Of a DNA stretch of 64,000 bases, positions 43,090 through 50,763 are shown in pieces; within the stretch, counting starts at the first letter, position 1; each line of letters opens with the position of its first letter. Source of the stretch: an uncultured Bacteroidales bacterium (lineage in GTDB: Bacteria; Bacteroidota; Bacteroidia; Bacteroidales; Muribaculaceae); the NCBI GenBank assembly GCA_902777835.1, contig CACYVC010000013.1, forward strand, positions 1-64,000. Reading direction: 5' to 3'. The notes under the pieces were generated by a model that saw only the letters and a program-made list of their open reading frames with translations, was not told where the DNA came from and searched no databases. A program made the position numbers and the translations under genes.

Positions 43090-44765
43090 TGAGAATAATT
43101 ATTGAAGAATATTCTTATCCTCGTGCAACTCTCAAGCAGTTGCTGCCAGATTTTGATTTGAACTTGCAAGATGACAAGTCACAAGTCAAAGTAGGATATG
43201 TTGGTTATTGTTATAGCTCAGCACTAAAAGATTGCGTATTTTTCTTGCCAAAAGTTATTCTAAATGCTGAGAATAAGGTATTTGGTAAATATGACCCAGT
43301 ACTCTTATTAGATCTTGATGATGCTTACCGTAAAAAAGAAATAACAAAAGAACATTATGATTTTCTTTATGGTTTGAGTGTGTGGCTTTATCGTTCAATA
43401 AAGGTTTTTAAAACAGACCCGAAGAACGAGAAAAGTGATATTGTTACTCAAAGAGTTGTATCTTATCTTGATGGTACGAAATTCAAGGTAGATTCTACTA
43501 TTGTTGATATAATATTGTCGTTAATCAAATTCTATAACGACAACCAGGACTTTTTTTTGTTCATAATAAAGAACACTCATAGTGGTTACAACAAAGTTAA
43601 TTGGCGTAAAACGATAGCTACACAGCAACCATTAGTACAACACAGTAAACCATTATATCTTAAGCCTGTAAACAAGAAAAAGCAGATTAACTTTGATGAG
43701 GAACTGCTTATCATTTTTTACTCAATTCTAAATTATATCAATAAGACCTATGGTTTTAGTTGCAAAGTGAATTGCAACTATGAATTGATTGACAAACAGT
43801 TATTTGAGGCCTACCGCAAGCGATTAGGAAAAAAGAGACTGCTTGAAATTAAATATAAGTATTTTAGCGACAAGTCTCAACATTTATGGAAATTATGTTA
43901 TGCATTCTTTAATTGCAGTGCTCAAATATGTTCGTCAAAACAATTAGAAGATTTCTTGATTGCTAAAGATTTCAACATTGTATTTGAGGCAATAATAGAT
44001 GAATTGATAGGTTCTGATGTTCCTAAAGGGTTAAAAGAACAACAAGATGGCAAGATTGTTGACCACATCTATTCCTATCCATCCCTTATGCGTCCTGAGA
44101 ATATTTACTATATTGGTGATAGTAAGTATTATAAGATAGGAGCCAGCGTTGGCGAGAACTCAATTTATAAGCAATATACTTATGCTAAGAATGTGATTCA
44201 ATATAACTTTGATCTCATTTTTGGAAAACAAAATGGTGGCTCTCCATTACCTTATAGAGACGATTTAACCGAAGGGTATAATATTACCCCCAATTTCTTT
44301 ATAAGTGCAGATATTACAGAACCTTATTCTTACCGCGAAGAACGTTTAAAGATTCGTGACAATGATAAAGACAAGCGCATGAGCAAGCAGTTTGAGAATC
44401 GCTTGTTTGACCGTGACACGTTGTGGTTGTCTCATTATGATATAAATTTCTTATATGTTCTATCATTATACGGTAGAGACAATGATCCTGCAAAAAAAAT
44501 CTTTAAAGATAAGGTTAGACGCATCTTTAGGTGTGAAGTAATTGGACTTCTAAATGGTCAATATAATTTTTATAAACTGGAATTTGAATCAACAGAAGGC
44601 AGAGAGAAATTTATAAAAGATAATTTCCGCTTTTTATTAGGAAAGTTGTATCACTATGATGGGATGTTGATATTAGCAATTGAACGCAATTGCAGAGATA
44701 AAAGCAAGATATTTAATTTAATTGATAAAGAATGTGATTTTGTTAAAAGATATAAGTTGATTTGA
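43089..44765 (+). CDS. McrC/LlaJI-like restriction nuclease subunit
   Basis: 558 residues from a GTG at 43089 that overlaps the McrB-like stop. The N-terminal 330 residues are helical with no motif I recognise. A candidate PD-(D/E)xK nuclease core lies at about 325-420, with YYIGDSKYYKIG (D-x-K) and IYKQYTYAKNVIQYNFDL, the arrangement seen in McrC/LlaJI-type partners of McrB GTPases. The end (LGKLYHYDGMLILAIERN) is a further conserved-looking block. The pair is a probable anti-phage type IV or LlaJI-like restriction system. No DNA methyltransferase is adjacent, which favours a modification-dependent (type IV) mode. Confidence 0.8.
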   Translation: MRIIIEEYSYPRATLKQLLPDFDLNLQDDKSQVKVGYVGYCYSSALKDCVFFLPKVILNAENKVFGKYDPVLLLDLDDAYRKKEITKEHYDFLYGLSVWLYRSIKVFKTDPKNEKSDIVTQRVVSYLDGTKFKVDSTIVDIILSLIKFYNDNQDFFLFIIKNTHSGYNKVNWRKTIATQQPLVQHSKPLYLKPVNKKKQINFDEELLIIFYSILNYINKTYGFSCKVNCNYELIDKQLFEAYRKRLGKKRLLEIKYKYFSDKSQHLWKLCYAFFNCSAQICSSKQLEDFLIAKDFNIVFEAIIDELIGSDVPKGLKEQQDGKIVDHIYSYPSLMRPENIYYIGDSKYYKIGASVGENSIYKQYTYAKNVIQYNFDLIFGKQNGGSPLPYRDDLTEGYNITPNFFISADITEPYSYREERLKIRDNDKDKRMSKQFENRLFDRDTLWLSHYDINFLYVLSLYGRDNDPAKKIFKDKVRRIFRCEVIGLLNGQYNFYKLEFESTEGREKFIKDNFRFLLGKLYHYDGMLILAIERNCRDKSKIFNLIDKECDFVKRYKLI

Positions 44766-44938
44766 TTTTTTTATTTAGTTATACTTAATTTGCTTGACAA
44801 AGACATCTCATGATTAGTGTGAGGCAGTTTGTTTTTTGTCGTATTTAATTGTCTGAAAAAAACTGTGTCTGTCTGTTACCTGTGTCTGTTTGTTGAATAA
44901 TTCTAATCGCAGCGCCATTGCGCCTCTCTCAAAAAAAT

Positions 44939-45045
44939 TGTTCTTATGTTCTTCTGTCTAAAAAGAGACAAGGGAAACAGGAGAAAACAAGAAAAACATG
45001 AAACTCCTGTAACTCATGTCTAAAAAAGTCTGTCTGTGATATATG
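44939..45045 (-). repeat. Inverted copy of the 110-bp repeat, right of the restriction module
   Basis: The reverse complement matches the tandem unit at 39716-40140. A 29-nt word at 44955-44983 is the exact inverted copy of 39992-40020. A shorter partial copy is at about 45089-45115. The 542-bp gap 44766-45307 otherwise holds repeats and the thyA promoter, with no gene. Confidence 0.85.
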
Positions 45046-45128
45046 TCTGTATGTTTAATGTTTCAAGCGCAGCGTCTCACAAAAAAATTTGTTCTTATGT
45101 TCTTCTGTCTAAAAAAACAGGCGCAACC

Positions 45129-45166
45129 CCGATTATGCATTGTGCATTATGAATTATGCATTGAGA
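45129..45166. repeat. Heptanucleotide repeat (GCATTAT/GCATTGT words)
   Basis: TTATGCA-TTGTGCA-TTATGAA-TTATGCA, the same word family as at 4591-4616, 34135-34185 and 48309-48345. Confidence 0.7.
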
Positions 45167-45203
45167 AAGTTCTTTTGTCTAAAAAGGTTGTCTGTCAAAA
45201 AAA

Positions 45204-45226
45204 TGTTTTCAATTGTATTTAATTGT
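45204..45226 (-). repeat. Right outer inverted repeat of the restriction module (23 nt)
   Basis: Exact inverted partner of 39546-39568. A related copy of the same word lies at about 44845-44863. Confidence 0.8.
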
Positions 45227-45239
45227 CTGAAAAAAATGG

Positions 45240-45247
45240 TAACTTTG
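45240..45247 (+). promoter_or_regulatory. -7 box (TAACTTTG) for thyA
   Basis: TAACTTTGTCG lies about 60 nt before the ATG at 45308. The leader between them (45258-45306) is a heptamer stretch of AACGATA/AAACCAT-like words. Confidence 0.55.
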
Positions 45248-45307
45248 TCGTCGTGGAGCAGGTAAACGGCCAACGATAAACCATAAATGATAAACGACCA
45301 CTGACCA

Positions 45308-46102
45308 ATGAAACAATATCTCGACTTATTGCAGCATGTGCTTGACAATGGCACTATTAAGCACGACCGCACTGGCACTGGCACCAAGAGCGTGTTTGGC
45401 TACCAGTTGCGGTGCGACTTGAGCAAGGGGTTCCCGCTGCTGACGACCAAGAAGGTGCACCTCAAGTCTATCATCTACGAACTGCTGTGGTTCCTCAAGG
45501 GCGACACCAATGTGCGCTACCTGCAGGAGCATGGGGTGAGAATATGGAACGAGTGGGCCGACGAGAACGGCGACCTGGGGCCTGTGTATGGCGGCCAGTG
45601 GCGCTCATGGCCCGACTACCACGGCGGCCACATCGACCAGATCTCGCAGATTATTGACCAGATAAAGAATACCCCCGACTCGCGCCGCATTATAGTGAGT
45701 GCGTGGAACGTGGCCGACGTGCCCACGATGAAGCTGCCGCCATGCCACACGCTGTTTCAGTTTTATGTCGCCGACGGCAAGCTGAGTCTGCAGCTCTACC
45801 AGCGTAGCGCCGACCTGTTCCTGGGCGTGCCGTTCAACATCGCCAGCTATGCGCTGCTGTGTATGATGGTGGCACATGTCACAGGCCTTGAGCCTGGGGA
45901 GTTTGTCCACACCTTTGGCGACGCTCACATCTACCTCAACCACATGGACCAGGTGCATGAGCAGCTCAGCCGCGAGCCACGCCCCCTGCCTCGCATGGTG
46001 CTCAACCCCGAGGTGAAGAGCATCTTCGACTACCAGTACGACGACTTCAAGCTCGAAGGCTACGACCCCTGGCCCCTGATCAAGGGAGTGGTGTCGGTGT
46101 AG
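45308..46102 (+). CDS. thyA: Thymidylate synthase
   Basis: 264 residues, the same size as E. coli ThyA. It methylates dUMP to dTMP using methylenetetrahydrofolate. Visible are the start [30 protein letters not shown], the catalytic cysteine in [12 protein letters not shown] (about residue 146), [20 protein letters not shown] and [12 protein letters not shown]. It lies upstream of folA with a 344-bp repeat-filled gap. Together they form the thymidylate/dihydrofolate cycle. Confidence 0.97.
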   Translation: MKQYLDLLQHVLDNGTIKHDRTGTGTKSVFGYQLRCDLSKGFPLLTTKKVHLKSIIYELLWFLKGDTNVRYLQEHGVRIWNEWADENGDLGPVYGGQWRSWPDYHGGHIDQISQIIDQIKNTPDSRRIIVSAWNVADVPTMKLPPCHTLFQFYVADGKLSLQLYQRSADLFLGVPFNIASYALLCMMVAHVTGLEPGEFVHTFGDAHIYLNHMDQVHEQLSREPRPLPRMVLNPEVKSIFDYQYDDFKLEGYDPWPLIKGVVSV

Positions 46103-46112
46103 TGCTTGGTAA

Positions 46113-46446
46113 TCGTTTATGGTTTATCGTTGTTCGTTTATCGAAGACAGTGGTAAAATTATAATTGTAGAGAAATTATTATGACCACAAATTTCCATAA
46201 CAATGATAAACAATGAACCTATTTCTTGATTTCTTGGCAATTATTCTCACATCTATCATCCATAAACGATAAACTACGAACGAATAACTACGAACGAATA
46301 ACGACAAACGAATAACGACAAACGAATAACGACAAACGAATAACTACAAACGAATAACTACAAACGAATAACGATAAACGAATAACGATAAACGAATAAC
46401 GATAAACGAATAACGATAAACGAATAACGATAAACGAATAACGAAT
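46113..46446. repeat. Heptanucleotide array with 14-nt alternation before folA
   Basis: The left part (46113-46150) has GTTTATG-GTTTATC-GTTGTTC-GTTTATC words. The right part (46255-46446) has about 26 consecutive heptamers alternating AATAACG with ATAAACG, ACAAACG or ACGAACG. The right words are close to the reverse complement of the left words. The array runs to the folA ATG. Confidence 0.9.
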
Positions 46447-46956
46447 ATGCTTTCAGCAATAGTAGCAATCGACCGTAATGGGGCTATTGGCAAGCAGGGG
46501 CAGCTGCTGTGCCACTTGCCTGCCGACATGCGTCATTTCAAGGAGACCACTATGGGGCACTCCATCGTGATGGGGCGCAAGACCTTTGAGTCGTTCCCGA
46601 AGGGCGCGCTGCCCGGGCGCCAGAACATAGTCATCACCCGCAACCGCGACTTCGCTGCCGAGGGCGTGACAGTGGTCCACAGCGTTGACGAGGCACTGGC
46701 TGCAGTCACCATGGAGGGCGAGGTGTTCATCATTGGCGGCGAGCAGATCTATAACGCCACCTTCCCGCTGGTAGGCACCATCCACCTCACCGTCATCGAC
46801 CACAAGTTCCGTGACACCGATGCCCACTTCCCCCGCATCGACATGCGCTCATGGACAATCATCAGCGAGGAACCACACCCTGCCGACGACCGCAACCCTT
46901 ATCCCTACACCTTCATGACCCTAAAGCGCAAGCGCTTGCCACGAAAGGGGAAATAA
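46447..46956 (+). CDS. folA: Dihydrofolate reductase with Cys in place of conserved Trp22
   Basis: 169 residues. DHFR reduces dihydrofolate to tetrahydrofolate with NADPH. Family motifs are present: MLSAIVAIDRNGAIGK, LPADMRHFK with the catalytic Asp27, MGRKTFESFPKGALPGR, and EVFIIGGEQIYNATFPL. The residue five before Asp27 is Cys22 (codon TGC); in nearly all DHFRs known to me this is Trp22 of the Met20 loop. All else looks intact. A one-base change (TGG to TGC) would explain it, so a sequencing error or a real variant is possible. It follows thyA in the same direction after a heptamer array. Confidence 0.94.
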   Translation: MLSAIVAIDRNGAIGKQGQLLCHLPADMRHFKETTMGHSIVMGRKTFESFPKGALPGRQNIVITRNRDFAAEGVTVVHSVDEALAAVTMEGEVFIIGGEQIYNATFPLVGTIHLTVIDHKFRDTDAHFPRIDMRSWTIISEEPHPADDRNPYPYTFMTLKRKRLPRKGK

Positions 46957-47009
46957 ACCAATTAACGAGCCAGTAGTCTATTTTATAAACGGTTTTATGT
47001 TAAGTTAAG

Positions 47010-48221
47010 ATGATGAAAAAGTTTATTTGTTTTTTATTTTTGATCGTTGCAATAGATACTATGGCATTTGCAAATGAAGTGAACAACAGGTCTTCATTTG
47101 CAAAAAACGCCACACTTCAGGCATGTGTCAAGGGCGACAATCTGTTTGTGGCGTTTGCCGATAATAATGGTTATGAGATTTGCTACTGGTTCTGTCCTAC
47201 AATGGCGAACAAACTGTTCACATTTCATAGTGTAGGGTATCGCAAGACAAAAGCTTTTTCTCCATCGGTTGAGGGAATTGCTACAGACAGCAAAATGACT
47301 TGGCTCAACTCGGCTACTAGCGACAACATTGGAGCTATTTATATGAAAAAAGGAGGTTGGCTTGGTGGCAACCACCTCGTAGATAACATACGCACCGCTG
47401 TGACAAAGAGCGTGAAAATCATGGCCGACGATTATGCTCTAACAGAAAGCAATGGCCGTGTGAATTGCCATCAAGTTACTGTGGTTGTGGAGAATGACAT
47501 TCTTGACCCTTCGAGTGCTGTGACAGCATCTGGCACCTATAGCAAAAAGATGCTCACGGAAACTGTGCATTACAAAATCACAGAAAACACTATCGAGGTG
47601 ACTTTATATCACTCTTTTGCCAAAGGTGTTGCCAACACGATAAACAGATATTATGGTATGCAGTCGATGTTTAGGGGCGAGGATAAAATCATGACGCCAC
47701 GTGGACCATATACCGATTTTACCATCAAGGACAAAGTTAACTCTTTTAATAACACCTATTACCCTAAATTTGACCGATTCATAGAAATGAACTCGACCAA
47801 TGGATGGTGCCAGGCATCACACCTGCTTTCCGATGGAATTGGCGATCACCGCTATGTAGGCAATAAAAACAACTTTATTACCACCGAATATAACAAGAAC
47901 TACCATGTTCTCATCATGAATATGCCAGTGAATGAAGGCACTTCTTATATGTGGCGTGGTGTGTATTCTTGGTTCCGCCCTTTAGTGAATAATAAAAAAG
48001 TTTTGGTTTATGCCTCGGTGCTAAATGGCAAGAAGGTGCTATATGTCGATGCTAAGCGTGCTTGCAACACCACTTTTTCCTTGCCCGATGATTGGGTGGG
48101 CAAAGGCAAGAAAGTGCAAATAGCAAAAACTGATAATGGACTGAAATTGAGTGTTGATTCCCGTTCTCGAGTAAGAGTGACTGCCACCCAAGCAGCTTCG
48201 GGTATATTAAAATGTGATTAA
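47010..48221 (+). CDS. Secreted protein of unknown function
   Basis: 403 residues with a signal peptide (MMKKFICFLFLIVAIDTMAFA; the second Met is an alternative start). I do not recognise the family. It looks beta-rich with many aromatic and Gly/Asn residues (GYEICYWFCPTMANKLFTFH, VNCHQVTVVVENDILDPSS, TSYMWRGVYSWFRPLV). It could be a carbohydrate-binding or lyase-type beta-sandwich, but no catalytic motif is clear. It is a single gene, followed by a CAGCTCCCC...GGGGGAGCTG hairpin at about 48268-48300. There is no T9SS-type tail. Confidence 0.75.
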   Translation: MMKKFICFLFLIVAIDTMAFANEVNNRSSFAKNATLQACVKGDNLFVAFADNNGYEICYWFCPTMANKLFTFHSVGYRKTKAFSPSVEGIATDSKMTWLNSATSDNIGAIYMKKGGWLGGNHLVDNIRTAVTKSVKIMADDYALTESNGRVNCHQVTVVVENDILDPSSAVTASGTYSKKMLTETVHYKITENTIEVTLYHSFAKGVANTINRYYGMQSMFRGEDKIMTPRGPYTDFTIKDKVNSFNNTYYPKFDRFIEMNSTNGWCQASHLLSDGIGDHRYVGNKNNFITTEYNKNYHVLIMNMPVNEGTSYMWRGVYSWFRPLVNNKKVLVYASVLNGKKVLYVDAKRACNTTFSLPDDWVGKGKKVQIAKTDNGLKLSVDSRSRVRVTATQAASGILKCD

Positions 48222-48267
48222 GCTAGTGTGAGTTTGACGAGTTATTATGCTTGTCGTAAGTGTTTAC

Positions 48268-48300
48268 AGCTCCCCTTCTAAAACATTAGAGGGGGAGCTG
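48268..48300. terminator. Hairpin after the secreted-protein gene
   Basis: CAGCTCCCC paired with GGGGGAGCTG around a 13-nt loop, in the convergent gap between the 47-kb gene and the first PorZ-like gene. There is no clear U-tract on either side, so termination is less certain. A GCATTAT heptamer run follows at 48309-48345. Confidence 0.5.
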
Positions 48301-48349
48301 TCGTAGCGTCCATTATGCATTGTGCATTATGGATTATGCATTCATAAAA

Positions 48350-50704
48350 TTATCTCACGATGAGCACTTTGGTGGTGCCGGCGCCTGAACCGTCGGCTTG
48401 TGAGGCGATGATGGTGTAAACGCCCGTTGGCACGTAGTCACCGTTATAGTTGCATCCGTCCCACGACACCATGCCGCCAGTTGACTTGAGCGATCGGATT
48501 ACGTTGCCCGATGGGTCGGCAATCTTCACGAGAGAGTTCTCCATGAGGCCTGTGATGTTGATGGGACCGCCATAGTCGGGTCGCACTGGGTTAGGATAAG
48601 CGTAAATGTTGCTGTAGTTGGCCTGTCCTGGTGTGGCGTCGCTCACATACTCGGCAACACCAAAGGGAGTGGTTACAAACACCGCATTTCCTGTTGGGTC
48701 GCAGCACACCTGATAGATTTGGTTGGAGCCCAACACGCTGTTGCTGGCGTTGAAATTCTTGAGCACCTGCTGTCCGTCGGCGCTCACGAGGAACAGTCCC
48801 GACTCGTTTGTGCCAATCCACTTGCGGTTAGCGCCATCTACTGCTATGCAGTTGATGGTCTGTCCGTCGAGCAGATAGTCGGCAAGGTTGGTGCCGTCGT
48901 TGCGTGGCACCTTGATGTGTGTGACGTGGAAACCAGGCTCAAAGGCCTTGCTGGGATCGAAAGCAATCATTCCCGATGTAGTGCCCATCCACACCATGCC
49001 GTTGTTGTCGGCAGTGATAGCGCGAATGTCATACCACGCCATGTTCTTGCCATCCTGATCGGGGAGAGTTCCCGATGCAAACGAGATGCTATGCTTTACC
49101 GAGAGGTCGCTGTTGTTATCCCAAATCACGATAGGCTTCTGGTAATGTCCGCAAGCAGCCACCTTGGTGTCGCCTGCTCCAATGGTAAACTGCGTCCTCT
49201 TGAAGCTGCTGTGGTTTACGTTACTGATGTGCTGGGTTTTGTTGTAGATAAAGTCTTGTGCGGTGAGTTTTGTCTTGGTCTGCTTTGATGGTGTGAGCAC
49301 GCGCACTGGGTTCTCTTCGTCGGTGGTCTGCAAAATCCACAAGTTGCCTTGGGAGTCAAATTTCAGAGCTGGCATACGAGTCTTCTTGATAAACCCACAT
49401 TCCTCGCCCACATAATTTGCCACAAACTTGCCATCAGTGACTTTGAAAATTCCCTTCTTACGAGTGCTGAAATAATAGGTATTGGACTCGTTGGGCGAGA
49501 ACACAAACCATTGTGGGCAGAAGCTACCCTCGCCATCAGGCTCTGGCATATCCTCGGGGGTGATGTCATCCCATAACACTCCGTCGAAGGTATTGAACTG
49601 CGTCTTGTTAGCAAGCGTGAAATTGATATCTTTGTCGAGGATGTTGTCGAGGATGGCATTGTCACTAGTGCTGGTGAGAACAAGTTCTTCATTTTCAATA
49701 TCGTAAACCATCCAGAATGGTATCTTAGAGATAGAGATGGCATTTGGCACCACATTGTCGGTGATAGTGCTACCGCTAGTGTGATGCAGGCCTTCCTCAT
49801 CAAGGTACCACATGCTGTCGCCACTCTCGAGAGAGGAGTAGATGCCTGCGCCCTCGTGACGCACAGCCTCGCCACCGCTGGCATTGGTGGTGTAGTAATA
49901 GTCGGCATCGTCAAAGCTCACTACATATCCGCCATCGCGCAACTTGTGCACTGCGGTGGGCTTGCCGGCTGCCACCTGCGACTTGGTGAAGGCGAGTTTG
50001 TCGCCCTCTACAGTTACAGTCACCAGGCTCAGCTGGTTTTTGTCGAGTACAAAGAATTGGTTGGATGCGATGGGCACCATAGGTCCCACTAGTCCCAGCT
50101 TTTCAGATTTGAAGTCGCTCATCTGCTGGATGTGCTTTGAGGCAGGGGCGTAGTAATAAGTTCCCTCATGGCTCACTATCAGGTAGTCGCCAAGTATCAT
50201 GGCGCTGTTCATCGCCATGTCGGAGATGAAAGACGACACCACCTCAAGCTTGTTGTCGTTGTAAATAACGAAGCCAAAATCGGTGGCCATAACAGCTCTG
50301 TTGCCACTGGCGAATGTAATGTCGTTGATTGTTTTAGAGGCAGCAATATCGGCATTCTTGATGTCGCTCATATTGCTAATATTGTCATTTTTCATGTTTA
50401 TTACATCGATGTTGGAGTTTTGGTACACCACCATGATGTAGTTTTTCTCTTGGTTATAGTAAATGTTCTTTACTCCCAAGTCGCTAAGGTAGTTGGCGCG
50501 ATTTAAGTGCTCATTCTCTTGAGTGTCCTTGTCATAGCGATACAGGTTGTCGCTTGCAAGATAAAACACGGCATCGCCAACATCTATGCAGTTGGCAATA
50601 TTATCACCCGAGAACATGGGGTGTAGAATCCACTTGCCATAGTCGCTTTGCGCCTGCGCCATCATTGTCGCAAGCGCTATTACCAGTGTGATGATATGTT
50701 TCAT
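48350..50704 (-). CDS. PorZ-like two-propeller protein with T9SS sorting domain (paralogue 1, divergent)
   Basis: 784 residues with a signal peptide (MKHIITLVIALATMMAQAQS). The layout matches PorZ of the type IX secretion attachment complex: two beta-propellers (including two-component-regulator-type repeats such as NNGMVWMGTTSGMIAFDPSKA and NRKWIGTNESGLFLVSADG) and a C-terminal sorting domain (YAYPNPVRPDYGGPINITG...GVYTIIASQADG). PorZ takes part in linking cargo to anionic LPS at the surface. This copy is the most diverged of the three in a row. It is 59 nt after the second paralogue, so it is likely co-transcribed. Confidence 0.85.
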   Translation of the reverse strand: MKHIITLVIALATMMAQAQSDYGKWILHPMFSGDNIANCIDVGDAVFYLASDNLYRYDKDTQENEHLNRANYLSDLGVKNIYYNQEKNYIMVVYQNSNIDVINMKNDNISNMSDIKNADIAASKTINDITFASGNRAVMATDFGFVIYNDNKLEVVSSFISDMAMNSAMILGDYLIVSHEGTYYYAPASKHIQQMSDFKSEKLGLVGPMVPIASNQFFVLDKNQLSLVTVTVEGDKLAFTKSQVAAGKPTAVHKLRDGGYVVSFDDADYYYTTNASGGEAVRHEGAGIYSSLESGDSMWYLDEEGLHHTSGSTITDNVVPNAISISKIPFWMVYDIENEELVLTSTSDNAILDNILDKDINFTLANKTQFNTFDGVLWDDITPEDMPEPDGEGSFCPQWFVFSPNESNTYYFSTRKKGIFKVTDGKFVANYVGEECGFIKKTRMPALKFDSQGNLWILQTTDEENPVRVLTPSKQTKTKLTAQDFIYNKTQHISNVNHSSFKRTQFTIGAGDTKVAACGHYQKPIVIWDNNSDLSVKHSISFASGTLPDQDGKNMAWYDIRAITADNNGMVWMGTTSGMIAFDPSKAFEPGFHVTHIKVPRNDGTNLADYLLDGQTINCIAVDGANRKWIGTNESGLFLVSADGQQVLKNFNASNSVLGSNQIYQVCCDPTGNAVFVTTPFGVAEYVSDATPGQANYSNIYAYPNPVRPDYGGPINITGLMENSLVKIADPSGNVIRSLKSTGGMVSWDGCNYNGDYVPTGVYTIIASQADGSGAGTTKVLIVR

Positions 50705-50763
50705 TATTATTGTTTTTCGAGAATAAGGGATTGTTGTTAGTTCTCAACCCTATCCTCTAACTG

